DNA of 64,000 nt from an uncultured Verrucomicrobiales bacterium (GTDB lineage Bacteria > Verrucomicrobiota > Verrucomicrobiia > Verrucomicrobiales > Akkermansiaceae), in contig CAMQZC010000004.1 of the NCBI GenBank assembly GCA_947039485.1, forward strand, positions 1-64,000. The letters are read 5' to 3'. The notes beneath the pieces were generated by a model. That model was given only the letters and a program-made list of their open reading frames with translations. It was not told where the DNA came from and made no database searches. The stretch's first letter is position 1, and each line of letters begins with the position of its first letter. The position numbers and the translations under genes are program-made. This document shows, piece after piece, positions 45,698 through 55,138 of the stretch.

Positions 45698-48226
45698 TTA
45701 ACCCTGCGCGGAGACGCTTAGGTAGCTGCGCGTTGCTTCGGGGGCAAGTACTCTCTTGATAAAGGCTTGGATTTGCTCGTGGCTGACGGCGCGCAGTAGC
45801 TCCGGGGTCTGGAGGCTGTAGTTGATGTCGATGCCGAGTAGGCAGTTGACGGCAAGGCTGCTGGCGAGCCGTTTGCCTGTTTGCATATTCAGCTCATGTC
45901 CTGCTAGGGCGGTGGCGCGGCTGCGCTCAAGCTCTTCGGGGCTCATGCCCTTGGTAGCAATCTCTGCGAGGCAGCCATCTAGGGCGGCTCTCGCCTCGGC
46001 AAGTTGTGCCGGGGCGCAGCCGAGGTAGTAGTAGATGCAGCCGACGTCGATGCCTGAGAGGGATGCTGCTGAGGCGTAGTAGGCGAGGCCGCGCTTCTCT
46101 CGTATCTCGGTGAAGATGGGACCTGCCATGTCGCGCGCCCACTCGAGGTAGAGGGCGAGTAGGGGCATCTCCTCAGAGCTGGCTGCGAGCCCGGGGGTGG
46201 CGAGTGTGAGTACGGATTGCTCCTTGTCGCTGATGAGGTGGTGGCTTCCTGCTCGCTGGGCTGGGCTCTTGCTGCGCTGGATGGGGCTTCCTGCTGGGAG
46301 GGACGCAAAGAGGCTCTGCACGAGGCTAATGATTTGCTCTGGCTCGATGTCGCCCACAAGGCTGAGTACGGCGTTGCGACCGCAGCAGATGCGGCTGTGC
46401 TGGGCGAGGAGTTGTTTGACACTAAGGCTCTCGACGGAGTCAGCACTGCCATCGGGGCTCAGGCCATAGGCCTCATCGCCAAAGCAGTGGCGGCGCAGCT
46501 CGCGAAAGGCGAGGGCGGCTGGGTCCTCCTCTGCGTCGAGGATTTCTGCGATGAGTGCGTCTTTTTCGATGCGCAGGGTCTCCTCGCTGATGCGGGGGTT
46601 GAGGCAGATGTCGGCGAGGATGTCGAGCATGCTGTTGATGTCCTCGCTGAGGCAGTTAGCGCTGATGCAGAGGGTATTGTTCTCTGCGCTGCTGCTGAGG
46701 GAGGCGCCGAGGTTCTCAAGGATGCTGCCGAGGTCGCTGCGGCTCTGGCTCGCCTTGAGCATGCACTCGGAGAGTAGGCTGTTGATGCCTGATGTCTCGA
46801 TGCTCTCGCTGGCGACGCCTGCGCCAAGCGCGAGGCTGGCGTAGACCATGGGGATGCGCTTGTCGCAGCGGTAGAGGAGCTGGAGTCCATTGGCTAGCTC
46901 TAGCCGTTGGGGGGCTGCGAGATTGACGTTTTTTTGCTTGCTGCTCTCCTCGATATTGCTGCCGATGGGGTCGATGCTGATCTCGCAGAATTTGTTGATG
47001 GAGCTTTCTTGCATGTACTGGCGCATGACACGCTGTAGGTCGCTAGGCGTGACTCGCTTGAGGGCGTCTTCCCACTCCTCCATGCAGTTGCAGTTGTGGT
47101 TATGGTGCCAGCTCAGGGCAAGGATGGAGGCGCTGCCTTGGACGGTGGCTAGGCTGCTGAGTCGCGCGCTGCGCTGTTGTCGCAGGGCGCGTTGTAGTCC
47201 TTGGGCGAGGCTCTCGAGGCTCTCGCTGGTGAGGAGCTCGCCGATGGTGGCGATGATGGCGGCGTGGACTTGCTCTCGCTTGTCGCGGTCGCAGTCCGCC
47301 TCAATGACGATGGCGCTCTCGCCGTCGCGTGATGGGATGATGCTGCATGAGAGGTCATGGGCGATGCCCTGCTGATCATGGAGTCGCGTATGGAGTAGTG
47401 CGGCTCGTCCATCTCCGAGGATGCTGGCGAGCAGGCTCAGGGGGGCGGCATCGGGGTGCTGGGATGAGGGGCTGCGCCATGCGAGCATGAGGGAGCTGGT
47501 TGGCTGGGCAAACTCTCGCCTATGGAGACGTGGTCCCCACTGGGGCTGCTCGTAGGGGCTGCTCTGCGGCCATGGCGCACGGGCTGGGCGGCTGCCGGAG
47601 AGTTGCTGCACGGCCTCAAAGAATTGCGCTGGCTCTATGATGTCTCCTCCTGCGCTGCAGGCGATGAGGAGTCGAGAGGGGATGTAGTGGTTTGCGTGGT
47701 AGCTACACATGTCCTCATAGCTTAATGCGTCAAAGTTGGCGAGCTCACCGATGACGGGGAGGCGGCGGGGGTGGGCAAGGTAGAGGGTGCTTTGCAGGGC
47801 GTGGTAGGAGGCGTCGCAGGGGTCGTCGTTGTACATCTCCATCTCGCGGCGGATGACCTCGCGCTCACGCTCCCATTCTTCGCGGGGTAGGCTGGGGAGC
47901 AAGACGAGCTCGTGGAGCAGGTTGAGGAATTCGCGCCAGTGCTCGGCTGGGCCGTCGATGTGGTAGACGGTGCGATCGGTGCTGGTGTAGGCGTTCCAGA
48001 TGCCGCCAAGGGATTGAACCTTTTGCGCGAGTGCTTCACCGCTGTAGTTTTTTGTGCCCTTGAAGACCATGTGCTCAAGCAGATGCGAGAGTCCAGAGCC
48101 AAGATGCTCCTCCTCGTGGATGGAGCCAGTCTGTACCCAGAACTGTAGGGAGAGTAGGGGGGCTTGGGACTGTGTGTTGAGCAGAACTTGGACTCCGTTG
48201 GGACAGCGATACTGATGGGCTTGCAT
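45698..48226 (-). CDS. M16 family zinc metallopeptidase, two-domain (pitrilysin type)
   Basis: 842 aa from ATG at 48226 (MQAHQYRCPNGVQVLL); the frame to 48262 adds 12 residues. The inverted zinc motif HLLEH (His48, Glu51, His52) and the downstream Glu in EREVIRREMEMYNDDP mark the active N-terminal half. Residues from about 430 (RLELANGLQLLYRCDKRIPMVYASLALGAGV) form the second, catalytically empty M16 repeat, with the substrate-binding REKRGLAYYASAA block. Fused two-repeat forms are normal for M16B/C. It probably degrades peptides in the cytoplasm or periplasm; no signal peptide is visible. Confidence 0.93.
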   Translation of the reverse strand: MQAHQYRCPNGVQVLLNTQSQAPLLSLQFWVQTGSIHEEEHLGSGLSHLLEHMVFKGTKNYSGEALAQKVQSLGGIWNAYTSTDRTVYHIDGPAEHWREFLNLLHELVLLPSLPREEWEREREVIRREMEMYNDDPCDASYHALQSTLYLAHPRRLPVIGELANFDALSYEDMCSYHANHYIPSRLLIACSAGGDIIEPAQFFEAVQQLSGSRPARAPWPQSSPYEQPQWGPRLHRREFAQPTSSLMLAWRSPSSQHPDAAPLSLLASILGDGRAALLHTRLHDQQGIAHDLSCSIIPSRDGESAIVIEADCDRDKREQVHAAIIATIGELLTSESLESLAQGLQRALRQQRSARLSSLATVQGSASILALSWHHNHNCNCMEEWEDALKRVTPSDLQRVMRQYMQESSINKFCEISIDPIGSNIEESSKQKNVNLAAPQRLELANGLQLLYRCDKRIPMVYASLALGAGVASESIETSGINSLLSECMLKASQSRSDLGSILENLGASLSSSAENNTLCISANCLSEDINSMLDILADICLNPRISEETLRIEKDALIAEILDAEEDPAALAFRELRRHCFGDEAYGLSPDGSADSVESLSVKQLLAQHSRICCGRNAVLSLVGDIEPEQIISLVQSLFASLPAGSPIQRSKSPAQRAGSHHLISDKEQSVLTLATPGLAASSEEMPLLALYLEWARDMAGPIFTEIREKRGLAYYASAASLSGIDVGCIYYYLGCAPAQLAEARAALDGCLAEIATKGMSPEELERSRATALAGHELNMQTGKRLASSLAVNCLLGIDINYSLQTPELLRAVSHEQIQAFIKRVLAPEATRSYLSVSAQG

Positions 48227-48264
48227 GGGTGGTATTGTGCCACAGATGCTGCAGTAGTACAAAG

Positions 48265-48301
48265 CAAAAAGAAGGCATGGGGCTTGTTGCCCTATGCCTT
48301 C
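48265..48301 (-). terminator. terminator of the rhamnose operon
   Basis: Minus-strand stem GAAGGCATAGGGC with GCCCCATGCCTTC (48289-48301 and 48271-48283, one mismatch), 5-nt loop, then TTTTT. Confidence 0.85.
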
Positions 48302-48326
48302 TCCTTAGATTTTGCTGCTGCGTTTC

Positions 48327-49340
48327 TTATCCTTGGTTGAGGTACCAGAGGATTGTCTTGTCGATGCCGCTCTCAAAGTCCTCCTCGGCCTTCCAGCCGA
48401 GCTCGGTCTCGAGCTTGGTGGCGTCGATGGCGTAGCGGAGGTCATGACCGGGGCGGTCGGTGACAAAGGTGATGAGTTCTCTGTACTTGGCGCCGCTCTC
48501 GCGTGGTTTCTGCTCATCGAGGATGTCGCAGATGGTGTTGACAATTTGCATGTTGGTGCGCTCGTTGCGCCCTCCGACGTTGTAGGTCTCTGCGGAGCGT
48601 CCCTCGTGGTAGACTAGGTCGATGGCGCGGGCGTGGTCGAGGACGTAGAGCCAGTCACGCACGTTCTCTCCCTTGCCGTAGATGGGGATTGATTCACCTG
48701 CGAGGCATTTGCGGATGATGGTGGGGATGAGTTTCTCTCCATGCTGCTTTGGTCCGTAGTTGTTGGAGCAGTTGGAGGTGGTCACATCCATGCCGTAGGT
48801 GTGGTGGTAGGCGCGCACGAGGAAGTCGGAGCTTGCTTTGCTGGCTGAGTAGGGGCTGTTGGGGGCGTAGGGGGTGGTCTCCTCAAAGAGGCCGCTATCG
48901 CCGAGGGTGCCATAGACCTCATCGGTGGAGATGTGGTGGAAGCGGCAGCTCTCATAGCCATCCTTGTAGCACTTGGGGGCAGTCATCCAGTGGCGACGTG
49001 CGGCCTCAAGGAGCTCGAATGTGCCGATGATGTTGGTCTGGATGAAGGCGCCGGGGCCTGTGATGGAGTTGTCTACGTGGCTCTCAGCGGCAAAGTGGAT
49101 GACGCCGCGGATGTCGTGCTTGGTAAAGAGCTCGTCAAGCAGTGCGCTCTCGCAGATGCTGCCTTGCACGAAGCTGTAGTTGGTCATGCTCTCGCACTCG
49201 ACAAGGTTCTTGAGGTCGCCTGCGTAGGTGAGCAGGTCGAGGTTGATGATGTCGTATTGGGGGTACTTCTCGCAGAAGTAGGGGACGAAGTTAGCACCGA
49301 TGAAGCCGGCGCCTCCTGTTACGAGTATTGCTTGAGACAT
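48327..49340 (-). CDS. rfbB: dTDP-glucose 4,6-dehydratase
   Basis: 337 aa, extended SDR. NAD motif TGGAGFIGANF at the start, HFAAESHVDNSI, HISTDEVYGTLGD (Thr/Asp/Glu catalytic set), YSASKASSD (Tyr-Lys) and SNCSNNYGPKQHGEKLIP are all diagnostic. It makes dTDP-4-keto-6-deoxyglucose, used for L-rhamnose and other 6-deoxysugars. Last of four rml genes; its start overlaps the end of rfbD by 22 bp. Confidence 0.97.
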   Translation of the reverse strand: MSQAILVTGGAGFIGANFVPYFCEKYPQYDIINLDLLTYAGDLKNLVECESMTNYSFVQGSICESALLDELFTKHDIRGVIHFAAESHVDNSITGPGAFIQTNIIGTFELLEAARRHWMTAPKCYKDGYESCRFHHISTDEVYGTLGDSGLFEETTPYAPNSPYSASKASSDFLVRAYHHTYGMDVTTSNCSNNYGPKQHGEKLIPTIIRKCLAGESIPIYGKGENVRDWLYVLDHARAIDLVYHEGRSAETYNVGGRNERTNMQIVNTICDILDEQKPRESGAKYRELITFVTDRPGHDLRYAIDATKLETELGWKAEEDFESGIDKTILWYLNQG

Positions 49341-50164
49341 GTGATGAGGCTTTCTTTCCAGTGTGGGATTGTGATGTTGAAATCGTTTTTGATTTTGCTC
49401 TTGTCGAGCAAGCTGTAGAAGGGGCGTTCGGCAGGCGTGGGGTATTGATCGCTGCGGATGGGGCTAATCTGGCAGCTTGTGATGCCAGAGAGGGCGGCTA
49501 TCTCTACGGCAAAGTCATACCAAGAGCAGGCACCCTCGTTGCTGTAGTGGTAGATGCCCTTGGTTCCTGCTGTGAGCTGAGGGATGATTTGCACGATGGC
49601 CGATGCAAGATCTCCTGCAAAGGTGGGGCTGCCTATCTGATCCGCGACGACATTGAGGCTCTCGCGGCTCGCGCAGAGCTGACGCATGGTCTTGACGAAG
49701 TTCTTGCCATGGGCGGAGTAGAGCCATGCGGTGCGGATGATGAGGGCTGTTGATGCCTCTGCCAAGACGGCGTTTTCGCCATCGAGTTTGGTCTGTCCAT
49801 AGACGGATTGGGGGCAGGGGCTGTCATCCTCGCGGTAGGGTCGGTAGTTGCGGCCGTCAAAGACGTAGTCGGTGGAGACGTGGATGATGGCAGCTCCGCT
49901 GCGCGCGAGGGCGCGGGGGCCATCAACGTTGATTTTGGCGGCGAGCTGTGGCTGCTCTTCGGCGAGGTCGACGGCGGTGAAGGCGGCGCAGTTGATGATG
50001 TGACTAATCTTGTTGTTCGTCACAAAGCTCATCACGGCGGCTTCGTCGCAGATGTCGAGCTCGGCTACATCGGTGAGGATGGCATCTGGGAGGAGGCGGG
50101 CGAGCTCTCGGCCTAGCTGGCCATTAGCCCCTGTAATGAGGTATATGTTGGATTGCTTTTGCAT
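49319..50164 (-). CDS. rfbD: dTDP-4-dehydrorhamnose reductase
   Basis: 281 aa. TGANGQLGRELARLL nucleotide motif, INCAAFTAVDLAEEQP, STDYVFDG and VYGQTKLDGE (catalytic Tyr-Lys) identify RmlD, which reduces dTDP-4-keto-L-rhamnose with NAD(P)H. The start overlaps the end of rfbC and the stop overlaps the start of rfbB, so translation is tightly coupled. Confidence 0.96.
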   Translation of the reverse strand: MQKQSNIYLITGANGQLGRELARLLPDAILTDVAELDICDEAAVMSFVTNNKISHIINCAAFTAVDLAEEQPQLAAKINVDGPRALARSGAAIIHVSTDYVFDGRNYRPYREDDSPCPQSVYGQTKLDGENAVLAEASTALIIRTAWLYSAHGKNFVKTMRQLCASRESLNVVADQIGSPTFAGDLASAIVQIIPQLTAGTKGIYHYSNEGACSWYDFAVEIAALSGITSCQISPIRSDQYPTPAERPFYSLLDKSKIKNDFNITIPHWKESLITCLKQYS

Positions 50165-50675
50165 TGCGGTCTTTCTCTGAGATGATGGCCTTGTTGGCAG
50201 CGATGCCCCAGTCGATACCGAGGCTGGGGTCGTCGTAGCGTGCGGATATCTCCGCGTCTTTGCAGTAGGCGTTGTCGCATTTGTATGCGAATGTGGCGCT
50301 CTCGCTCAGTACGCTAAAGCCGTGCAGGAAGCCGCGGGGGATGAGGAGCTGACGCTTGTTCTCACCACTGAGCTCAACGGCGACGTGCTGCCCAAATGTA
50401 GGGCTACCCTCGCGGATGTCGACGGCGACGTCGAGGACGCGGCCTTGGATGACGCGCACGAGCTTGGCTTGTGCGTGCTCTCCATCTTGGGCATGGAGGC
50501 CTCGGATGGTGCCGTGGCTGGAGCAGGACTCGTTGTCTTGGATAAAGCGGTTGGGGATGCCTGCGGCCTGGTAGCTCGCCTCGTTGTAGCTCTCAAGGAA
50601 GTAGCCTCGCTCATCGGCAAAGACGCGGGGCTCAAGGATGAGCAGGCCTTCAATCGCTGTGTGTGTGATGTTCAT
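50124..50675 (-). CDS. rfbC: dTDP-4-dehydrorhamnose 3,5-epimerase
   Basis: 183 aa from ATG at 50675, the family start (the frame to 50813 runs into rfbA). Cupin fold: ILEPRVFADERGYFLESYNE, FIQDNESCSSHGTIRGLHAQ (catalytic His), GRVLDVAVDIREGSPTFG and IPRGFLHGFSVLSE, with the later Tyr in FAYKCDNAYC. It inverts C3 and C5 of dTDP-4-keto-6-deoxyglucose. It lies 10 bp after rfbA. Confidence 0.96.
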   Translation of the reverse strand: MNITHTAIEGLLILEPRVFADERGYFLESYNEASYQAAGIPNRFIQDNESCSSHGTIRGLHAQDGEHAQAKLVRVIQGRVLDVAVDIREGSPTFGQHVAVELSGENKRQLLIPRGFLHGFSVLSESATFAYKCDNAYCKDAEISARYDDPSLGIDWGIAANKAIISEKDRNAKAIQHIPHYRG

Positions 50676-50685
50676 TTTGTTGTGA

Positions 50686-51561
50686 TTATCGTGAGCTGAT
50701 GATTTTCTCCAAGTAGCTGCGGTAGTCGCAGTTTGGCAAGGCGTCAATGAGTTCTTGCATCTGGGCTTTGTTGATGAAGTTGCGTGTGTAGGCGATCTCC
50801 TCAAGGCAGGCAAGCTTGAGGCCTTGGCGCTTCTCGATGATTTGGATGAATTGGCTAGAGTCCATCAGTGACTCTGGTGTGCCCGCGTCAAGCCATGCAT
50901 TGCCTCGACCCATGGGCACGACGTTCATGCGGCCTTCTTGCAGGTAGAGGTTGTTGAGGTCTGTGATCTCGTACTCGCCGCGTGCGGATGGCTTCAACGC
51001 GCGGGCTTTTTGCACGATGTCGCTGGGGTAGAAGTAGAGCCCAACTGAGGCAAAGTTTGATTTGGGATTGCTGGGTTTTTCCTCGATGGAGAGGGCCTTG
51101 TTGTTCTCGTCAAACTCGACAACGCCAAAGCGCTCTGGGTCGGCAACGTGGTAGGCAAAGATGGTGGCGCGCTCGCCTTTGTTCTGCTCGACCTCTTGCT
51201 TGAATGATTCAAGTGCTCCACCCATGTAGAAGATGTTGTCCCCAAGGATGAGGGCAACATCATCATCTCCGATAAAGTCGGCGCCGAGGGTGAATGCTTG
51301 TGCGATGCCCTTGGGCTCGGCCTGCACCTTGTAGCTGATCTTGAGACCGAGCTGGCTGCCATCGCCAAAGAGTCGCTCGATGTTGGGCGTGTCTTGGGGG
51401 GTGGAGATGATGAGGATGTCGCGGATACCAAAGATGAGCAGTGTGGAGAGCGGATAATAAATCATCGGCTTATCATACACGGGCAGCAGTTGCTTGGATG
51501 TTGTTTTGGTCAGGGGGTAGAGTCGGCTGCCAGAGCCGCCTGCGAGTACGATGCCTTTCAT
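50686..51561 (-). CDS. rfbA: glucose-1-phosphate thymidylyltransferase
   Basis: 291 aa from ATG at 51561 (MKGIVLAGGSGSRLYPLT). Nucleotide-binding GGSGSRL, KQLLPVYDKPMIYYPLSTL, the metal Asp in LILGDNIFY and AWLDAGTPESL are typical of RmlA. It joins dTTP and glucose-1-phosphate to start the dTDP-rhamnose pathway. First gene of the rfbA-C-D-B operon, with a promoter about 100 nt upstream. Confidence 0.97.
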   Translation of the reverse strand: MKGIVLAGGSGSRLYPLTKTTSKQLLPVYDKPMIYYPLSTLLIFGIRDILIISTPQDTPNIERLFGDGSQLGLKISYKVQAEPKGIAQAFTLGADFIGDDDVALILGDNIFYMGGALESFKQEVEQNKGERATIFAYHVADPERFGVVEFDENNKALSIEEKPSNPKSNFASVGLYFYPSDIVQKARALKPSARGEYEITDLNNLYLQEGRMNVVPMGRGNAWLDAGTPESLMDSSQFIQIIEKRQGLKLACLEEIAYTRNFINKAQMQELIDALPNCDYRSYLEKIISSR

Positions 51562-51924
51562 GATGATTGGATGTGAGCTTTTGATTGTAAAGAGTTTTTG
51601 TTTTGTTATTGCTTCTGTCGCGCCCGCAGGCGCTTCGTGGCTTATGCCCAATAATAAAATATGATGGGTTTATTTTAACATGTTGATGCTGTTTTGCAAG
51701 CCATTTTACCACCTCTGTTTTTCTTTGTAAACTTATTGATTCTGAGTCGGATACGATGACTAGATTTGAAGGGTTAATTTCTTCCTCTTGTTTGATGAAG
51801 GCTGTTTTTTTTGAGGATATACAGCATCCGAATAGGGGGATGCGTTTTTCTTTGAAATCAGGCTTGCTGCTCAGGGGATTAACTTCTTGCTCCACGGGGC
51901 ATGGTCTTGAAGATGAAGCGCCTC
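51562..51924. other. AT-rich region between yifB and the rhamnose operon
   Basis: Holds the rfbA promoter on the left and no supported gene. A reverse open frame (51895 down into rfbA) is low-complexity (QEEEINPSN, KKTAFIK) and overlaps rfbA, so I do not call it. Confidence 0.55.
51672..51699 (-). promoter_or_regulatory. candidate promoter of rfbACDB
   Basis: Minus strand TTGCAA (51699-51694), 16-bp spacer, TAAAAT (51677-51672). Confidence 0.55.
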
Positions 51925-53490
51925 TTAGTCGCGGAGTTGTTTTTCAAAGCTGCGCAATTGGATTGCTTCAAAGATGTCGTTGTCTTGCATCTGATCTCGG
52001 CCTGCGAGGTCTGCGATGCTGCGTGCGACGCGCAGGATGCGATCAAATGCGCGTGCCGAGAGGCCAAATTGCTCGCAGGCGGCGAGGAGGAGGGATTTTT
52101 GCGATTCTGTGAGGGGGCAGTGCTCGCGCAGTTGCTTGCTGCTCAGTCGGGCGTTGCAGCTGCAGTTGCTGTTTTTGTAGCGTGCCTGCTGGCGTGCTCG
52201 GGCGGCGATGACGCGGGCGCGGATGGCGGCCGAGCTCTCGCCCTCTGGCTTGTCGAGGAGGGCGGCTGGGGCGACGGGGGGGACTTCGATGAGGATGTCA
52301 AAGCGGTCGAGCAGGGGGCCTGAGATTTTTTTGCGGTAGCGTAGGACGTCCGCAGGGCTGCAGCGGCAGCGGTGGGTGGGGTCGCCTAGATAGCCGCAGG
52401 GGCAGGGGTTCATGGCGGCGAGTAGCATGAAGCTGCAGGGGAACTCAAGGCTGCCCGAGGCTCGTGAGATGGTGATGCTGCCGCTCTCAAGGGGCTGGCG
52501 CAGGGTCTCAAGGGTGCGGCGGTGAAACTCGGGTAGCTCATCGAGGAAGAGGACTCCATGGTGAGCGAGGCTAATTTCCCCGGGGCTGATTTTGCTGCCC
52601 CCACCCATGAGCCCGATGTCGGAGATGGTGTGGTGGGGCGCGCGGAAGGGGCGGTACTCAAGCAGGCCGCTGCCTTGGGGCAGGGTGCCGCAGACGGAGT
52701 GGATTTTGCTGGCCTCTAGTTGTTCCTCCTGTGTCATGAGGGGTAGGATGCTAGGCAGGCGGCTCGATAGCATGCTCTTGCCGCTGCCGGGGCTACCGCA
52801 CATGAGTAGATTGTGTCCACCTGCGGCGGCTATTTCAAGAGCGCGTCGTGCGTAGGGCTGCCCCTTGACCTCGTCAAAGTCGACGGGGAAGCTGGGGTCT
52901 GTGAGGCGTGCTGGGGGCTGGATAGACTCGAGTTTGTCGCGATGCAACAGGGTGTCCCATGCTTCCGTGAGTGTGCGCACGGGGTAGATGGCAATGCCTG
53001 TGACGAGGGCTGCCTCTGCGGCATTCGCCTCGGGGAGCATGAGGTACTTCTTGCCCCGCTCCTTGGCGGCGATGGCGAGGGGCAGGATGCCGCGCGTGGG
53101 GCGCAGGCCTCCGTCGAGCCCGAGCTCGCCGATGATGCACCAGTCCTCTAGCTCCGTGGGGCAGCTGCGACGCATCGCCTTGGGGATGTCCTTGTGGTTT
53201 TGCTGGACGGCGATCTCGATACCCAGTGCGATGGCTAGGTCAAAGCCCGGACCCTGCTTTTTGAGGTCAGCAGGGGCGAGGTTGACCGTGACAATCATGC
53301 TGTCTGGTCGCAGAAATTGGCTGTTGCTAATGGCGGCGAGTACGCGCTGGGTGCTCTCCTTGATGGCGGTGTCTGGCAGCCCGACGATGCTGATGCGGCT
53401 GCTGTCCTGCACCTGATAGGCGTCAACTTCGACATGGACTTCGTAGCCTGTCACGCCATGGACGGATGCGGCACTGAGGCGCGTAATCAT
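51925..53490 (-). CDS. YifB/ComM family Mg-chelatase-like AAA+ ATPase
   Basis: 521 aa. N-terminal Lon-substrate-like domain (VHGVTGYEVHVEVDAYQ, SMIVTVNLAPADLKKQGPGFDLAIALG), central AAA+ domain with Walker A GSPGSGKSM, FRAPHHTISDIGLMGGG and Walker B VLFLDELPEF, and a C-terminal zinc-like cluster CPCGYLGDPTHRCRC. ComM relatives are helicases that help integrate transforming DNA by branch migration. The start overlaps the end of the upstream membrane-protein gene by 4 bp. Confidence 0.94.
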   Translation of the reverse strand: MITRLSAASVHGVTGYEVHVEVDAYQVQDSSRISIVGLPDTAIKESTQRVLAAISNSQFLRPDSMIVTVNLAPADLKKQGPGFDLAIALGIEIAVQQNHKDIPKAMRRSCPTELEDWCIIGELGLDGGLRPTRGILPLAIAAKERGKKYLMLPEANAAEAALVTGIAIYPVRTLTEAWDTLLHRDKLESIQPPARLTDPSFPVDFDEVKGQPYARRALEIAAAGGHNLLMCGSPGSGKSMLSSRLPSILPLMTQEEQLEASKIHSVCGTLPQGSGLLEYRPFRAPHHTISDIGLMGGGSKISPGEISLAHHGVLFLDELPEFHRRTLETLRQPLESGSITISRASGSLEFPCSFMLLAAMNPCPCGYLGDPTHRCRCSPADVLRYRKKISGPLLDRFDILIEVPPVAPAALLDKPEGESSAAIRARVIAARARQQARYKNSNCSCNARLSSKQLREHCPLTESQKSLLLAACEQFGLSARAFDRILRVARSIADLAGRDQMQDNDIFEAIQLRSFEKQLRD

Positions 53491-55127
53491 GGTTGTGGGC
53501 AGGAGGTTGGGACTCGGCCGCCAAAGCTGTCAAAATCGCTCTTGAGTAGGGTATCGCGCATGCGCAGGGAGAAGCTCTCTGGGGGGATGGCGTAGGCTTC
53601 TTTGCCGTAGATGACTTCTCGGGTGTCGAGATTGCGATAGACCTCGCGGTAGCCTCCTTGATTAAGGGCTTGGGCGAGCTCGTCGGAGATTTGTGGCTTG
53701 AATTGGCTGTAATCGCCATTGTAGTATTTGCCGCTGCCTACGTGACCACAGATGAAGTTAGCCTTTCCTTGGCTGATAGCCTCAAGGCGCAGGAGTTCTT
53801 TTTCCTGACTCTCCCCTACCTGCTTGCTCCAGTTGAGGGTGGCTGGTAGGCTGCGCGCCGTAATGCCATAGCCATGATCGTGTCCGAGGTTGATGATGCG
53901 GGGTTGCTCTTTTTGGCGGATGATGTATTCACTTGCAAAGAAGTTAGTCGAGCTTGTGTTGCGGAAGAAGAATGTTGACTTTGAGGTGCTATCGACCATG
54001 GTGATGCACAAGGCGGTGGCAACTGTGCAAATGAAGGCTGTTTTCCACCCATTGAGCTTGATGACGAGGTAGGGGCGCAGCAGCATGATGATGGCAAAGA
54101 TTCCAAAGGGCGAGATGATACTGGTGTAGTAGGTCCACTTTTGGATGCTGGGGAAGATGGAGATGGTATAGAGGAGTAGCAGGATGAAGGGTGCGCTGCG
54201 GTAGAGGCGACTGCCTTTTTCCTTATATCCCCAAGCGATGGTCGCGATAGAGCAGATGAGGAGGATGCCGCTGCACTGTCGAGGCAGGGTGAGCAGCACT
54301 TTCCAAGCGGCTGTAAAGATGGGGCTGAGGGCGCTTGATTCTTTGGTGAGTATATTGGTCTCGCCCATGGTGGCGATGGTGCTAAAGATGTACTCGTTGA
54401 AGAAGTTTTGCGTGATGCCATGTGCTTGAAAGTAAATAATAAAGGGTGCGATGATCATGCCCGCCCCGAGGGCGGATGTGAGCGAGACGCGCAGGATGCT
54501 GCTCAGGATGCCTTGGTTCTTGAACTGCGAGTAGGCGAGTGCGGCTAAGGGAATGGCGGCATTGAGTGCGAGGTTGAACTTGCAGAGAAAGCAGGCCCCG
54601 ATACCTGCCCCGAGGATGAGGCTGTGCCAGAGCGCTTGTTTAGGTGTTGTGTCTCCTCTTAGGCTATGGAGTAGCACATAGAGAGAGAAAATGAGCGTTG
54701 AGAGACAAAACTCCTCGGGTCTCGTGATCGCGTAGTAAGCTGGGGAGAAGAGGAATAAGCTCCAGAGTGTTGTGGCGATGAGTCTCCAGCGGCGCTCCTG
54801 GATAAAGAGGCCTGTGATAAGGTAGATGCCCAAATAGGAGGCGCAGATGATGGGTATTTCAAGCAGCCATACTCCCATGTGACTCTCTGGTGAGATGAGG
54901 TAGGCTAGCGCGTAGACTAACAAGAAGAAGGGCCCCTTGGAGTCGGTGAAGTCGGTATAGGGCAGCAGACCCTCAGCCCAAGCGCGGCCTGCCATGTAGA
55001 ACCAGTTGAGGTCTCCGTCTCGTGAGATTGCAAAGAGGGGGGATGTGGGGCTGGCAAAGAGGAGGATGATGGCGGAGAGCAGGAGGAAGTAGAGGATAAT
55101 GCTCAGCCTTGGTAAGGTGGATTTCAT
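53487..55127 (-). CDS. GT-C fold membrane glycosyltransferase-like protein
   Basis: 546 aa with about 10-12 hydrophobic helices in the first 370 residues and a soluble periplasmic C-terminus. The first loop holds ISRDGDLNWFYMAGRAWAEGLLPYTDFTDSKGPFF; an Asp/Glu-bearing first loop followed by a KGP(F) motif is characteristic of ArnT/PMT/GT39-type enzymes that use polyprenyl-phosphate sugars. TRPEEFCLSTLIFSLYVLL matches the helix that follows. No exact family can be named. Lies 11 bp downstream of the UXS gene and next to a GtrB-like gene further right, so it may transfer a sugar to an exported glycan or protein. Confidence 0.75.
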   Translation of the reverse strand: MKSTLPRLSIILYFLLLSAIILLFASPTSPLFAISRDGDLNWFYMAGRAWAEGLLPYTDFTDSKGPFFLLVYALAYLISPESHMGVWLLEIPIICASYLGIYLITGLFIQERRWRLIATTLWSLFLFSPAYYAITRPEEFCLSTLIFSLYVLLHSLRGDTTPKQALWHSLILGAGIGACFLCKFNLALNAAIPLAALAYSQFKNQGILSSILRVSLTSALGAGMIIAPFIIYFQAHGITQNFFNEYIFSTIATMGETNILTKESSALSPIFTAAWKVLLTLPRQCSGILLICSIATIAWGYKEKGSRLYRSAPFILLLLYTISIFPSIQKWTYYTSIISPFGIFAIIMLLRPYLVIKLNGWKTAFICTVATALCITMVDSTSKSTFFFRNTSSTNFFASEYIIRQKEQPRIINLGHDHGYGITARSLPATLNWSKQVGESQEKELLRLEAISQGKANFICGHVGSGKYYNGDYSQFKPQISDELAQALNQGGYREVYRNLDTREVIYGKEAYAIPPESFSLRMRDTLLKSDFDSFGGRVPTSCPQP

Positions 55128-55138
55128 CGTGAGATGGC

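Noticed and set aside
51473-51895. 140-aa minus-strand frame upstream of rfbA
   Set aside because: It overlaps the rfbA start and promoter, is low-complexity and resembles no family.
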